Origin: Amarolinea sp964580725
Lineage (GTDB): Bacteria > Chloroflexota > Anaerolineae > SSC4 > Amarolineaceae
Direction of reading: 5' to 3'
DNA length: 64,000 nucleotides
NCBI GenBank assembly: GCA_964580725.1
Contig: CAZOLV010000011.1
Location: 1-64,000 of the forward strand
How positions within the stretch are numbered: position 1 is the stretch's first letter; each line of letters begins with the position of its first letter. Shown piece by piece: positions 8,638 to 18,360 of the stretch. Position numbers and translations under genes: made by a program. The notes beneath the pieces are model-generated. The model saw nothing but the letters and a program-made list of their open reading frames with translations, made no database searches and was not told where the DNA came from.

Positions 8638-9330
8638 TCAAGGGTGATGTGCGGCGCTGAGGCCGCTCCGCCCATGCCGCCAAATGGGCGTCACAGGTTC
8701 AACGGCCCGCTGGCCCGCCAGGCCGGGCAGCGTGACCGCTTCGCCGTTCTCGGCGGGCCGGTAGTAGCCGCCCAACGCACAGGGGCGACACAACACCTGC
8801 CCACCGCTGACAACCTCACGCTGATTCATGATCTCCTCGCCGCACAAGGCGCATTCGACGCGTAGACCGGCCCGGCTGACGATCTCGGCGATGCCGGGCG
8901 TCAACTGCACCGGTTCGACGCTCAGCAACTCATCGTCCGGCATGTTCTGATAACCAGCCAGTTGCGCAAAGTAGCGGCGCGACTCGCCAGGCGCATAGGC
9001 CAGGGCGCGCTCGCGCACATCCAGGCGCGGGGCGATGCGCAGGGCGCGCCCGGTCGTCACATCCACGAATGTCGCCGCGACCTTGCCGTAGTCTTCGACG
9101 CGCAAGGTGCGCTTGCCCACGCTGCACGGTGCGGCCGCCAAAACGCCATCCACGAAGCAGCCGTCGGTTTCCACGATCACCAGCAGCCGCCGGCCCTGTA
9201 CCGGCGGAACCAACCCCACCGCCGCCACGCCCGCCAGCCCAATGCGCACACCCAAGACCTGGCGTGGGCAAAGGTGGCTGTGATGCCGCGTCGAAATGCG
9301 CAGAAGTTCCGAGAGATTGGGATGAATCAT
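8638..9330 (-). CDS. FmdE-like protein with C-terminal zinc ribbon
   Basis: 230 residues. The N-terminus has the FmdE hallmark HLCPRQVLG, followed by ETDGCFVDGV and GCxxGK-like CSVGKRTL segments; the C-terminus adds a C4 zinc ribbon (CALC and CRPC pairs). FmdE domains were named from formylmethanofuran dehydrogenase operons but occur widely beside molybdopterin enzymes, possibly in cofactor or metal handling. Its place at the end of the narGHJI run fits a molybdoenzyme link, though 16 bp separate it from the transporter and no direct evidence exists. Confidence 0.78.
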   Translation of the reverse strand: MIHPNLSELLRISTRHHSHLCPRQVLGVRIGLAGVAAVGLVPPVQGRRLLVIVETDGCFVDGVLAAAPCSVGKRTLRVEDYGKVAATFVDVTTGRALRIAPRLDVRERALAYAPGESRRYFAQLAGYQNMPDDELLSVEPVQLTPGIAEIVSRAGLRVECALCGEEIMNQREVVSGGQVLCRPCALGGYYRPAENGEAVTLPGLAGQRAVEPVTPIWRHGRSGLSAAHHP

Positions 9331-9346
9331 GCCAAAGACTTTCGTT

Positions 9347-10399
9347 TCATGAGCCTGGTCGGGGATTCAACTGCTTCCACACGTGCACGCCAAGACCGGC
9401 AAAGGTCGCCGCCCACGCCAGCAGCGCCCCGTAGACGAAGAAACGCGGGATGAAGAACAGAGCCTCGAAGCCGATGGCTTGCGCCAGCCGGTAAGTACAA
9501 ACGGTGTACATTCCCAACGGAAACACCATGCCCCAGTATTGCGGGTCATAGGTCAGCGGATAACGCTTGACGATGTGACGCCAGGCGCCGACGATGAGCA
9601 GCAGGGGAATCCACCAGGTGCCGGCCGCCCAGAAGAAGAGGGTAAAGCCCTTGAGGAAGGGGAGGATATCGGTCAGGAACGACCAGCGGCCGGCGTTCAG
9701 GATCAGCGTGGCGCCTGCCAGCGTGGTGATAGCCACAGCGCCCATGTTGATCCAGTAGGGCGGCGTCAGTTCGCGACTGTTCAAGGGGATGAAGGTCAGG
9801 CGGTAGAAGATCAGTGTGATGATGCTCAGGTAGAGCATACAGCCCACCAGGTACATGCACAGGGTGAAGAACAGCCAGGGCAGCGGCGGCTGCTCCAGTC
9901 CGGCCAGCAACTGCACGCCCAACACGGAGATGGACTGCGTGGCGACCGCCGCAATCAACCAGGCGCCATTGATGCCTGTTTCCAGACTGGGCTTGTTTTC
10001 ACGGATGGTCACCGCCGTGAAGAAGGCATACATGATCACCAGCCACAAGCCGATTCCTGCCGCCCACAGACTCCAGGCCGCCGAACGCTGATTGGCCAGC
10101 AGAACGAGCTGTGTTCCGAGCACGCAGGTTGCCGCCACCCAGGTGAAGAAGCCAGGCCCGCGGGCATGGTTGATGATGTCTGCCCGGATCTGAGGAAAGA
10201 AGAAGAGGATTCGGCCCAGGTTCAACACGCAGAGGATTGCATAGGCGATGAGGTTGACCATCAGCATGGCCTGGGCGATCAGGCCCATTCCGTGCAGCGA
10301 AGCCGCAATCGAAACGATGCCCGTCGCCATGACCAGTGCAAAATAGCCAGGATACAAATCGCGCACGGCCTTTTGCACAATCGCTATCTGTCGGTTCAT
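9347..10399 (-). CDS. TDT-family (TehA/SLAC1-like) membrane transporter
   Basis: About 350 residues with ten hydrophobic segments, as in the tellurite-resistance/dicarboxylate transporter family (TehA, SLAC1, Mae1). The ATG at 10399 (MNRQIAIVQ) is chosen because the upstream extension crosses a strong inverted repeat. SLAC1/TehA proteins are anion channels, and close relatives carry nitrate, nitrite or sulfite. Position just after narI suggests anion movement for nitrate respiration; substrate is inferred from context only. Confidence 0.82.
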   Translation of the reverse strand: MNRQIAIVQKAVRDLYPGYFALVMATGIVSIAASLHGMGLIAQAMLMVNLIAYAILCVLNLGRILFFFPQIRADIINHARGPGFFTWVAATCVLGTQLVLLANQRSAAWSLWAAGIGLWLVIMYAFFTAVTIRENKPSLETGINGAWLIAAVATQSISVLGVQLLAGLEQPPLPWLFFTLCMYLVGCMLYLSIITLIFYRLTFIPLNSRELTPPYWINMGAVAITTLAGATLILNAGRWSFLTDILPFLKGFTLFFWAAGTWWIPLLLIVGAWRHIVKRYPLTYDPQYWGMVFPLGMYTVCTYRLAQAIGFEALFFIPRFFVYGALLAWAATFAGLGVHVWKQLNPRPGS

Positions 10400-10415
10400 G
10401 CGCACCTGAAGATCT

Positions 10416-10469
10416 GGGGTTCGACTCCTCACCGCAAGCGCCAGGCCTGCAAACGAGAAGTCGAACCCC
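10416..10469. repeat. 11-bp inverted repeat between narI and the TDT transporter
   Basis: GGGGTTCGACT (10416-10426) is matched by AGTCGAACCCC (10459-10469) around a 32-nt loop, filling most of the 75-bp gap. It could be an RNA-processing or attenuation structure setting transporter levels below narI. The arms look like tRNA T-arms, but no tRNA can be folded here. Confidence 0.7.
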
Positions 10470-10474
10470 TTCGG

Positions 10475-11170
10475 TTATTGCGCTGGCGTCGAGGGTTTGC
10501 GGTTCCAGATCACCACCTGCAGCGGGCGCCAGAGGTAGGTGATGGGATAGGTCAACACGTGCACCAGGCGGCTGAACGGGAACAGCAGGATGACGATGAA
10601 GCCGGAGACCAGGTGAAACTTCACCAACCAGGGCAACGCCGTCACGTACTGAATCTGTGGGTTGAATACCAGCAGCGAGTTCAGCCAGGGCACGCTGGTG
10701 TGCAGGTACCAGTCCGATCCCCAGCGATAGACCAGTGCAATCCAGAAGCCGACGGCGACCTGAGTCAGGAGCAGCACCAGGAGAAACCAGTCAAGCGGCG
10801 AGGTGACGGCCAGCGCGCGCGGGTTGTTGATGCGCCGGAAGATCAGCAGGCTCATCCCCACGACAGTCATCAGCGCCAACGCCAGGCCGCTGACCTCGAA
10901 GACGTAGAGGCGCACCTGGTCGAGCAGCAGGAGACCCCACCAGGTGGGGAAGAGCCAGGCCAGCAGATGCGCTGTCAAGATCAGGACGATGCCATAGTGC
11001 CAGGGCACCGACCCCCAAAACAGCGTCCGGTTTTCCAGAAACTGCGACGAGAGACTGGAGAACGAGAAGCGATCGCTGTAATAGCGGTAGATGCCCATCA
11101 CGATGGCGATGACGGTCGCGACATAGGGAAAGACGGCGAAGATCACCGTATCGAAAATGCTCCAATCCAT
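10475..11170 (-). CDS. narI: Respiratory nitrate reductase gamma subunit (dihaem cytochrome b)
   Basis: 231 residues, five transmembrane segments. It anchors NarGH to the membrane and oxidises quinol, passing electrons through two b haems to NarH. Histidines suited to haem ligation lie in helix 2 (PWHYGIVLILTAHLLAW) and helix 5 (LVKFHLVSGFIVIL). Length matches NarI. Last of the narGHJI genes, 44 bp after narJ. Confidence 0.93.
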   Translation of the reverse strand: MDWSIFDTVIFAVFPYVATVIAIVMGIYRYYSDRFSFSSLSSQFLENRTLFWGSVPWHYGIVLILTAHLLAWLFPTWWGLLLLDQVRLYVFEVSGLALALMTVVGMSLLIFRRINNPRALAVTSPLDWFLLVLLLTQVAVGFWIALVYRWGSDWYLHTSVPWLNSLLVFNPQIQYVTALPWLVKFHLVSGFIVILLFPFSRLVHVLTYPITYLWRPLQVVIWNRKPSTPAQ

Positions 11171-11214
11171 TGGTTGTTCCTCCTGATCAACCGTTCGATT
11201 CGATTCGATTCAAT

Positions 11215-11844
11215 TCAATTGCAGGCCGATGGCGTGAATTCGTCCACGGGCATCGGGAGCGGCGCTGAAGGATCGTCTGCCACCACCGTTTGCAGCACCG
11301 AATGCAGCGCCTGCAACACCCGGCGATACTCGGCGCCTTTGGTGGGCGGCTTGGGGGCGCTCGGATCGGGCGGTTCTTCTTCCTTTTCCTTCAGCAGCTT
11401 GCGCAGCGTGGGATGCAGCGCCTCGCTGATCATCTCCTCGGTCTCGGCGCGGTCTTGATTGACGGCCAGGTAGCGCAACACCACCGCCAGATGATCGGGC
11501 AGTTCGACGCCGTGCTGTAACTGGTAGGCGCGATAGCGTTCCTGCAGACCGAGCAAGAAGGCGCTGCGCTTGTACGACTCGCCGAAGAGGTGATAGCCCA
11601 CATAAGGATGGCAGGTCGCATCGAGTTCGAAGACGCCGGTGTAGATCTCCTGCAGCCGTGAAAGCGATGTGTGTTTGGCGAAGGATTCGAACTGCTGCAG
11701 CAGGCTGGCCGCCTCGGGGCTGCGGTCTGCCACCAGCTCGGCGCACTGTCCGGCGGTTCCGACGACGCTGGCGTATGGGTAGTCCAACAGGTCGGCGAAA
11801 AGTTGCATCGCCTGGCCAGGTACAGGATTGTCGCTCATCGTCAT
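11215..11844 (-). CDS. narJ: Nitrate reductase assembly chaperone
   Basis: 209 residues of the NarJ/TorD helical chaperone family, with FADLLDYPYASV near the N-terminus and a CHPYVGYHLFGESYKR segment typical of the fold. It binds apo-NarG and directs molybdenum cofactor insertion. The ATG overlaps the narH stop (ATGA). The C-terminal region is Pro/Glu-rich (EEEPPDPSAPKPPTK), perhaps a disordered linker. Position between narH and narI is canonical. Confidence 0.92.
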   Translation of the reverse strand: MTMSDNPVPGQAMQLFADLLDYPYASVVGTAGQCAELVADRSPEAASLLQQFESFAKHTSLSRLQEIYTGVFELDATCHPYVGYHLFGESYKRSAFLLGLQERYRAYQLQHGVELPDHLAVVLRYLAVNQDRAETEEMISEALHPTLRKLLKEKEEEPPDPSAPKPPTKGAEYRRVLQALHSVLQTVVADDPSAPLPMPVDEFTPSACN

Positions 11845-13355
11845 GCTCCTCGCGCCGGTGCCTGGCGGAAGCCAAAGCCACCCTCGCGCTTCTGGGTGAA
11901 GGGATCGCGCGTCTGTTCGATGGCGACTTCGCGCGCCAGCGGCGGCACGACGAACCGCTCCTCGAACGTCGGTCTGGCGGTCAGGCGGAAGATCGCCTCG
12001 GCCTCCTCGGCCGACGTGGCGCCCATGCGCAGCGCCTCCTGCGCTTCCTCAGCCGACACATCGCCCACCATCTTGGCGCGCATGTGAATGCGTACGGCGA
12101 TCAGCTTGCGATAGGCGGCGGTCACCACCTCTTCGTTGCCGGCGCCAAAGAGGCTGGCCATGTAGCGGATCGGCAGCCGGGCGCGCTCCAGCGAACTCAT
12201 GAGCGGCGCCAGGCCGACGCTGGCCGCATCGGCGTTCTCGTAGAGGCCATCTTTGATCTTGGCCAACACGGGCAACATGGGCGGCACGTAGAAGAGCATC
12301 GGCAAGGTGCGGAATTCGGCGTGCAGTGGCAATGCCACCTGCCACTGCTTGACGAACTTGTAGACCGGCGAATGCTGTGCGGCGGCAATCAACGCATCGG
12401 ATGCGCCGTTGGCCTTGGCCGAGGCGATCACTGCGGGATCGAACGGGTCCTGGATGATGGCGCGATGGGCGGCCACCAGGTCATTCGCCGGGACGCCGGC
12501 GCTTTCCTGGATCTTCTCCGCATCGTACAGCAGCACGCCCAGGTAGCGGATGCGCCCCACGCAGGAATGGAAACAGGCGGGCGCCTGTCCGCTTTCCAGG
12601 CGAGGGTAGCAGAGGATACATTTCTCGGATTTGCCCGTTGACCAGTTGAAGTAGGTCTTCTTGTAGGGGCAGCCGGAGATGCACATGCGCCAGGCACGGC
12701 ACTTTTCCTGGCTGAGCAGAACGATGCCGTCCTCGCCGCGCTTGTACACGGCGCCCGCCGGGCAGGCGGCCACGCAGCCGGGATTGAGGCAGTGGTTGCA
12801 GATACGGGGCAGGTAGAAGAAGACCACCCGCTCCATTTCCGTCAACTGCTCACGTTCTTCGTCGGTCAATGCTCCCAGGTTGGGGTCATTGGCCGCATAG
12901 ACCGGCGAACCGCCATAGTCGTCATCCCAGTTTGGCCCCGCTTCGATCTCCATGTGCTCGCCGGTAATCAGCGAGATGGCGCGGGCGGTGGGCTGATCGT
13001 CGCTTTCGGGCGCAGTGAACAACTCTTCGTAGTCGTATGTCCATGGCTCGTAGTAGTCGTCAATCGTCGGCAGATACGGGTTGAAGAAGATGTTGGCCAG
13101 CCCGCCCCAACGCCCGTGCAGCTTCAGGCGGATGTCGCCGTTCCTGCCGGTCGGCTCCCAACCGCCCTTGTACTTCTCCTGATCTTCCCACACCGTCGGG
13201 TAGCCGGTGCCAGGTTTGGTCTCGACGTTGTTCCACCACATGTACTCGGTGCCTTTGCGGTCGGTCCAGATGTTCTTGCAGGCGATGCTGCACGTGTGGC
13301 AACCGATGCACTTGTCGAGATGGAAAACCATTGATACTTGCGCTCTAATATCCAT
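11841..13355 (-). CDS. narH: Respiratory nitrate reductase beta subunit (Fe-S)
   Basis: 504 residues. Four cysteine groups are visible in NarH order: CIGCHTCSIACK near residue 17, CNHCLNPGCVAACP, CRAWRMCISGCPYKK and CILCYPRLE. The Trp in CRAW replaces a cluster ligand, the known NarH feature that gives one 3Fe-4S centre. It relays electrons from NarI to NarG. It starts 9 bp after narG. Confidence 0.95.
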   Translation of the reverse strand: MDIRAQVSMVFHLDKCIGCHTCSIACKNIWTDRKGTEYMWWNNVETKPGTGYPTVWEDQEKYKGGWEPTGRNGDIRLKLHGRWGGLANIFFNPYLPTIDDYYEPWTYDYEELFTAPESDDQPTARAISLITGEHMEIEAGPNWDDDYGGSPVYAANDPNLGALTDEEREQLTEMERVVFFYLPRICNHCLNPGCVAACPAGAVYKRGEDGIVLLSQEKCRAWRMCISGCPYKKTYFNWSTGKSEKCILCYPRLESGQAPACFHSCVGRIRYLGVLLYDAEKIQESAGVPANDLVAAHRAIIQDPFDPAVIASAKANGASDALIAAAQHSPVYKFVKQWQVALPLHAEFRTLPMLFYVPPMLPVLAKIKDGLYENADAASVGLAPLMSSLERARLPIRYMASLFGAGNEEVVTAAYRKLIAVRIHMRAKMVGDVSAEEAQEALRMGATSAEEAEAIFRLTARPTFEERFVVPPLAREVAIEQTRDPFTQKREGGFGFRQAPARGA

Positions 13356-13364
13356 TGTGACCTC

Positions 13365-16300
13365 TCACCACTCCAACTTCTCTAGCTTCCGCACAACGCA
13401 GTAGGTGTCGCGGGTGAAGATGCCGATTGGGCCCCAGTAGTTGAAGGCGTAGGTGAACTGCGCATAGCCGCCAGCCAACTGCAAGGGGTTGATACGGGTG
13501 CGGGTCAGGCTGTTGTGACCGCCAGCCCGCTTGCCGCCGCGTATCTGCGACTTGGGAATGTAGATCGTACGCTCGACCGCATGGTAGTACAGACACATGC
13601 CTGACTGCACGCGGGCGCTGACATTGGCGCGTGTGACGACCACACCGTTGTCGTTGTAGACCTCGACCCAGTCGTTGTCGTTCAGCCCGATCTTCTCGGC
13701 GTCCTTGTCGTTGATCCAAATTGGATCCATGCCGCGCGAGAGGGTGAGCATCCGATGGTTGTCCTTGTAGGTGGAGTGGATGTTCCATTTGCCGTGCGGT
13801 GTGATGTAGTTGAGCACCAGGCTCTTCTCGTCCACCGGGCTGTTCACGATGTCGCCTGTCAAGCGCGGGTTGAGCTTGGGCTTGAAGGTGGGCAAATGCT
13901 CGCCGAAGTCGAGATAGTAGAGATGATCCACGTAGAACTGCTGCCGCCCCGTCAATGTGCGCCAGGGCACCAGCCGCTCGACATTGATACACCAGGCGGC
14001 GTAGGCCCGCCCATCGTTGACCATGCCGGTCCAGCAGGGGCTGATGAGCGTGCGCCGCACCTGCCGCGTCAGGTCGAAGAAGGTCATGCGCACGTCGCGC
14101 ACCCCTTCGGCCAGGTCGGTCAGGGGCACGCCGGTCACTTCTTCTTCGTGCTCGAAGGCCGCATGGGAGACGGCGCCGTTGGTTTCGGGCGCCAGGTGCA
14201 GCAGCGCATTGGCGGTATCCAGGGCGTCTTCCAGGCTTGGGTACTTCTTGCCGCCCCATTCCACGCAGCGCCCATGACGCGGATCGGGCGATCCGCCGAC
14301 CGGGTTCTGCATCAGTTCGTCGTAGAACTTGGCCGCCGGGACATGGACGCCGTTGCCGCTGAACCCATCGCTGCGGGCGCGTGGGCCAAGCGAGATGAAG
14401 CGATTGTAGAGATTGGCGTAGTCGCGCTCCACCACACGCAGGTGCGGCATCGTCTTGCCTGGGATCGGTTCACACTCCCCTTTGGCCCAGTCGAGCGGGG
14501 CGGTTTGCGCCAGCTCATCGGGCGTGTCGTGCATCAGCGGGGAGGCAACCAGGTCGCGCACCGGTTCCGGGAAGACCAGCGCCGACATCTCGCTGATCTT
14601 GCGGGCGAAGGCCTTGAAGATCTCGTAGTCGGTCTTGGCTTCCCACACCGGTGGCACCGCCTGGCTGAGCGGATGGACGAACGAGTGCAGGTCGGTCGTG
14701 TTCAGGTCGTTCTTTTCGTACCAGAAGGCGGCGGGCAGCACAATGTCGGAGTAGAGCGCCGACGAGTCCATACGGAAGTTCAGGTCTACCACCAGGTCGA
14801 ACTTGCCGCGCGGGGCCGGCTCGCGGAAGGTGATCGTCTTGACCTTGCCCTTGGCGTGCTCCTCGGCCGCGATGTTGTCATGCGTGCCCAGGTAGTGACG
14901 CTGGAAGAACTCAGCGCCTTTGGCGCTGGAGGCCATGGCGTTGCCGCGCCAGATGAACCAGACGCGTGGCCAGTTTTCCGGCGCATCGGGATCGTTCACG
15001 GCGAAGTCGAGCGCGCCCTCCTTGATCTGCTGCACCGTCCAGTCGGCAACCTCGGCTGGCGTCTGGGCGCCGGCGGCGGCGGCGTCAGACATCACCTGCA
15101 GGGGGTTGCGGTTGAACTGCGGGTAGTAGGGCATCCAGCCCAGGCGCACCGCCATCGCTTCCAGGTCCATGGCGTGGCCCTTGGCCCATTTGGTCTTGGG
15201 CGGCACCGGCGCATAGTCGGTGAAATCGCCTTCGTAGCGCCACTGATCGGAATTGACATAATGCCAGGTGGGTGACTGCTGGCGACGGGGGACGATGCCC
15301 CAGTCGTTGGCGAAGGCAAAGCTGGCCCAAGGGGCGATCAGCGTTAGTTTTTCCTGACCGACGTAGTGATTCATGCCGCCGCCGTTCTTGCCGCAGCAGC
15401 CGCACAGGATCAGGGCGGTGATGGGGGCGCGGTAGGCCAGGTTGTTGTTGTACCAGTGATTGATGCTGGCGCCGACGATGACCATCGAACGGCCATTCGT
15501 TGCTTCGGCGTTGCTGGCAAATTCGCGGGCCAGACGAATGACCGTGTCGCGGCCGATACCGGTGTACTGCTCTTGCCAGGCGGGCGTGTAGGGCGCCGCA
15601 TCATCGTAGCTGGGGGACTGTTCGCCCGCCAGGCCGCGGCTGACGCCGAACTGCGCCATCAGCAGATCAAAGATGGTGGCAACCGGCACGCGCCCATCGG
15701 CGGTCTCGATGTAGCGCACGGGGATGTTGCGACGATGGGTCTGGTTTTCGGCAAACTCATGGTAGTTGACCGACAGCACCTCGTCATGCTGATCGAAGAA
15801 GGAGAGCGTCGGCTCGATGGGGCTGCCGTCGCGGCCATCTTCCAGCTTGAGATTCCATTTGCCCTTCTCGGTCTTCCAGCGGAAACCAACCGTGCCGGCC
15901 GGCATCTTGGGCTGGCCGCTGGCCTTGTCGAGCATCAACAGCTTCCAGTCGCCGTTGTCTTCGCCGGCGTAGCGTGCCAGCCGGTTGGCGCGCAGCAGTT
16001 GGCCCGCCTGATAGCTGCCATCTTCGTTGGCCATCAGTTCGACCAGGAAGGGGCCGTCGGTGTAGCGGGTGACATAATCTGTGAAGTAGGGCACCTGCCG
16101 CTCGACGTAATACTCCTTGAGGATCACGTGATTGACCGCCATCCAGAGCGCCGTGTCGGTGCCGGGGCGAACCGGAATCCACCAGTCGGCGTATTTGGCC
16201 ACCTGACTCAGGTCTGGCGCGATACAGACGAACTTGGCGCCTTCGTGCCGCGCTTCCGAGATGAAGTGCACATCGGGCGTGCGGGTCATGTTGGGATTCG

Positions 16301-17012
16301 ACCCCATGGCGACGATGTACTTGGAGTTGTACCAGTCGGCGCTTTCGCACACGTCGGTCTGATCGCCCCAGATTTCGGGGAAGGCGTTGGGCAGGTCGGC
16401 GTACCAATCGTAGAAGCTCATGTTGACGCCGCCGAAGAGCTGCAAGAAACGTGAGCCGGCGCCGTAGGAGAGGTACGACATGGCCGGAATGGGCGAAAAG
16501 CCGAAGACCCGATCAGGCCCGTACTTCTTGGCGGTGTAGAGGCACGAGGCTGAGATCAGTTCGAGCACCTCGTCCCAGGTCACACGGCGAAAACCACCCT
16601 TGCCGCGCGCCCGCTGGAAGCGTGCCCGTTTGCCCTCGTCCTCGACGATCGAACCCCAGGCCTCGACCGGGTTGGCGTGGGCGGCTCTGGCTTCGCGCCA
16701 CAGGTCCATCAGGGCGCCGCGTGCATACGGATATTTAACGCGAATGGGGCTGTAGACGTACCACGACGCCGAGATGCCGCGCTGGCAACCGCGTGGTTCG
16801 TAGGGGGGCAGGTGCGGCTCTAGCAGCGGATAGTCAATCTGCTGCATCTCCCAGGTGATGACGCCATCTTTGACGTAGATAGCCCAGGAGCAGCCGCCCG
16901 TGCAGTTGACGCCGTGCGTGGAGCGAACGACGTTGTCATGCTGCCAGCGGTTGCGATAGAACTCCTCCCACTGGCGCGACTTCGGATTGATGATGTCTTG
17001 GATCCAACCCAT
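13365..17012 (-). CDS. narG: Respiratory nitrate reductase alpha subunit (molybdopterin)
   Basis: About 1215 residues, full NarG length. It reduces nitrate to nitrite at a bis-MGD molybdenum centre. The N-terminal FS0 motif HGVNCTGGC (His 33, Cys 37, Cys 41) supplies the His and Cys ligands. SFYDWYADLPNAFP with the expected Mo-ligand Asp is present, as are QTDVCESADWYNS and the C-terminal NDNDWVEVYNDNG region. The ATG at 17012 follows TTGGGAGGTA on the minus strand. There is no twin-arginine signal before the FS0 motif, so the active site is predicted to be cytoplasmic, as in E. coli NarG. Confidence 0.96.
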   Translation of the reverse strand: MGWIQDIINPKSRQWEEFYRNRWQHDNVVRSTHGVNCTGGCSWAIYVKDGVITWEMQQIDYPLLEPHLPPYEPRGCQRGISASWYVYSPIRVKYPYARGALMDLWREARAAHANPVEAWGSIVEDEGKRARFQRARGKGGFRRVTWDEVLELISASCLYTAKKYGPDRVFGFSPIPAMSYLSYGAGSRFLQLFGGVNMSFYDWYADLPNAFPEIWGDQTDVCESADWYNSKYIVAMGSNPNMTRTPDVHFISEARHEGAKFVCIAPDLSQVAKYADWWIPVRPGTDTALWMAVNHVILKEYYVERQVPYFTDYVTRYTDGPFLVELMANEDGSYQAGQLLRANRLARYAGEDNGDWKLLMLDKASGQPKMPAGTVGFRWKTEKGKWNLKLEDGRDGSPIEPTLSFFDQHDEVLSVNYHEFAENQTHRRNIPVRYIETADGRVPVATIFDLLMAQFGVSRGLAGEQSPSYDDAAPYTPAWQEQYTGIGRDTVIRLAREFASNAEATNGRSMVIVGASINHWYNNNLAYRAPITALILCGCCGKNGGGMNHYVGQEKLTLIAPWASFAFANDWGIVPRRQQSPTWHYVNSDQWRYEGDFTDYAPVPPKTKWAKGHAMDLEAMAVRLGWMPYYPQFNRNPLQVMSDAAAAGAQTPAEVADWTVQQIKEGALDFAVNDPDAPENWPRVWFIWRGNAMASSAKGAEFFQRHYLGTHDNIAAEEHAKGKVKTITFREPAPRGKFDLVVDLNFRMDSSALYSDIVLPAAFWYEKNDLNTTDLHSFVHPLSQAVPPVWEAKTDYEIFKAFARKISEMSALVFPEPVRDLVASPLMHDTPDELAQTAPLDWAKGECEPIPGKTMPHLRVVERDYANLYNRFISLGPRARSDGFSGNGVHVPAAKFYDELMQNPVGGSPDPRHGRCVEWGGKKYPSLEDALDTANALLHLAPETNGAVSHAAFEHEEEVTGVPLTDLAEGVRDVRMTFFDLTRQVRRTLISPCWTGMVNDGRAYAAWCINVERLVPWRTLTGRQQFYVDHLYYLDFGEHLPTFKPKLNPRLTGDIVNSPVDEKSLVLNYITPHGKWNIHSTYKDNHRMLTLSRGMDPIWINDKDAEKIGLNDNDWVEVYNDNGVVVTRANVSARVQSGMCLYYHAVERTIYIPKSQIRGGKRAGGHNSLTRTRINPLQLAGGYAQFTYAFNYWGPIGIFTRDTYCVVRKLEKLEW

Positions 17013-17035
17013 GGAAAAAATACCTCCCAAAACGG

Positions 17036-17905
17036 TCAGGCGGATATGCGGGCGCGTGCGACCAACGGTTTACGGACACCGGTCAGGCGTTTGCGCCAGT
17101 AGAAATGGGCGAGAGCGGTCAGCACGATAGCGCCGCCCACAGCCAGCGCGGTCAGTTGCCAAAAAGCGGCAGGAGGCCGCGCCGACACCGAGGCTTCTTC
17201 GAGGAAGGCATAGAGGTTTGCCTGCTCGTCTGTTGTCAGCGGTTGCCGCGTCCAGACGGCGTTCATGGTGACGGTGGGGACGGTTTCCAGGAAGTTGGCC
17301 AGGCCGGCGGCGCCGTAGATGTTGAAGGCCGGGGTCAGGTCTGGTCCCAGGGCGCCGCCTCCGAGCGCACCCAAGCCGGCGACACTGTGACAGGCCATGC
17401 AGGCTGGCCCGCCGTTCTGCAGCCGTTCGGCGCCGCTAAAGAGCGCCTTGCCCACAGACGCATCGCCTTTGGGCAGGTTGGCCGTGGCCAGGGTGACGAC
17501 GGTGCCCTGTGCGCTCTCCAGATAGGCGATCACCGATGTGACCTGACTTGGGGTCAGGCCCATGTTCTGCATTGGCACGTTGTTGTTCTCGGCCAGCAAC
17601 TGCATGGCGATGGGGTCTTTCGCCGCCAGCATTTTGTCTGGCTCCAAAATCCAACGCTCCAGCCAGGCGCGGTCGCGCCGCCCCACGACCCCATCGAGGT
17701 CAGGGCCGACAGCTTTACCGCTCCCAATGGTGTGACAGACGAGACACTTTTGTTTGAAGATCGTCTCGCCTTCGCTGGCGCTTTGCATGGCTGGCGCGGC
17801 GCTGGCCCAACTGGCGCACAACGCCAGCAGGCCAATCAGCGCCAACAACACGAGTAACCGGCGGGCCTTGCGATGACTCAGAATCGTTCCTGGTGAAAAT
17901 GTCAT
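17036..17905 (-). CDS. Membrane-anchored dihaem cytochrome c of the nar operon
   Basis: 289 residues. An N-terminal signal/TM segment (about 15-36) is followed by two c-type haem sites, CLVCH and CMACH, and a C-terminal TM helix (about 248-270). Both haem domains face the extracytoplasmic side. Like NarC of Thermus, it precedes narG, and probably feeds or receives electrons in the quinol/cytochrome chain around Nar. Its ATG overlaps the stop of the upstream pseudo-receiver gene (ATGA); narG follows after 23 bp. Confidence 0.88.
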   Translation of the reverse strand: MTFSPGTILSHRKARRLLVLLALIGLLALCASWASAAPAMQSASEGETIFKQKCLVCHTIGSGKAVGPDLDGVVGRRDRAWLERWILEPDKMLAAKDPIAMQLLAENNNVPMQNMGLTPSQVTSVIAYLESAQGTVVTLATANLPKGDASVGKALFSGAERLQNGGPACMACHSVAGLGALGGGALGPDLTPAFNIYGAAGLANFLETVPTVTMNAVWTRQPLTTDEQANLYAFLEEASVSARPPAAFWQLTALAVGGAIVLTALAHFYWRKRLTGVRKPLVARARISA

Positions 17906-18360
17906 ATGCGCTCTCCTACTGAACTGGTTGCTGCGGGATCCAATGAACCATGGGGGTGGGCTTGCGAAGTTGGCTGCTGCACGACGACAGCCGGTAAGCG
18001 GCGGATCGTCTCGATCAGGTCGGCGCTGCGTGCGGGCAGCGTTTTGGAGGTGAACAGACGGATGAGGTTTTGTTCCAGTCCCACCTGAATGACCGGAATA
18101 TCGGGAAAACTTTCCAAGAGGTGGGTGGCCAGATGGGCGGCATTGGTTGATTCGGCGCCATTATCGGCCACGACGATCACGTCAGGGTGATGGGTGGGCA
18201 CACTGCTGGCGATTTGCTCGTCGAGCGTCAGCGGGCCGATCAGCTCGATGTCTTGCAGGCGGCCGAGGATGACATGAAGCCCTTCCCCCAGAAGAGGCTG
18301 CGTGCAGAGGAGCAGGACGCGTCGTTTGTGCTGGTCAGGTTTGGGCGTTGTTCGCGGCAT
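17902..18360 (-). CDS. Degenerate receiver-domain protein heading the nar operon
   Basis: 152 residues resembling a NarL-type receiver with no output domain. RVLLLCTQPLLGEGL aligns with the usual VLLADDHPLFREGL, but the acidic pair is Cys19-Thr20, and the phosphoacceptor position (PDVIVVADNG) is Ala65 next to Asp66. It therefore probably cannot be phosphorylated normally and may act by protein contacts. As first gene of the nar transcript, coupled to the cytochrome c gene by ATGA, it may interact with the NarX/NarL-like pair upstream or sense a ligand. Family assignment is by pattern only. Confidence 0.6.
   Translation of the reverse strand: MPRTTPKPDQHKRRVLLLCTQPLLGEGLHVILGRLQDIELIGPLTLDEQIASSVPTHHPDVIVVADNGAESTNAAHLATHLLESFPDIPVIQVGLEQNLIRLFTSKTLPARSADLIETIRRLPAVVVQQPTSQAHPHGSLDPAATSSVGERI

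Noticed and set aside
10400..10474. tRNA gene between narI and the TDT transporter
   Set aside because: GGTTCGA-like arms occur but no acceptor, D or anticodon arm can be formed; it is an inverted repeat.
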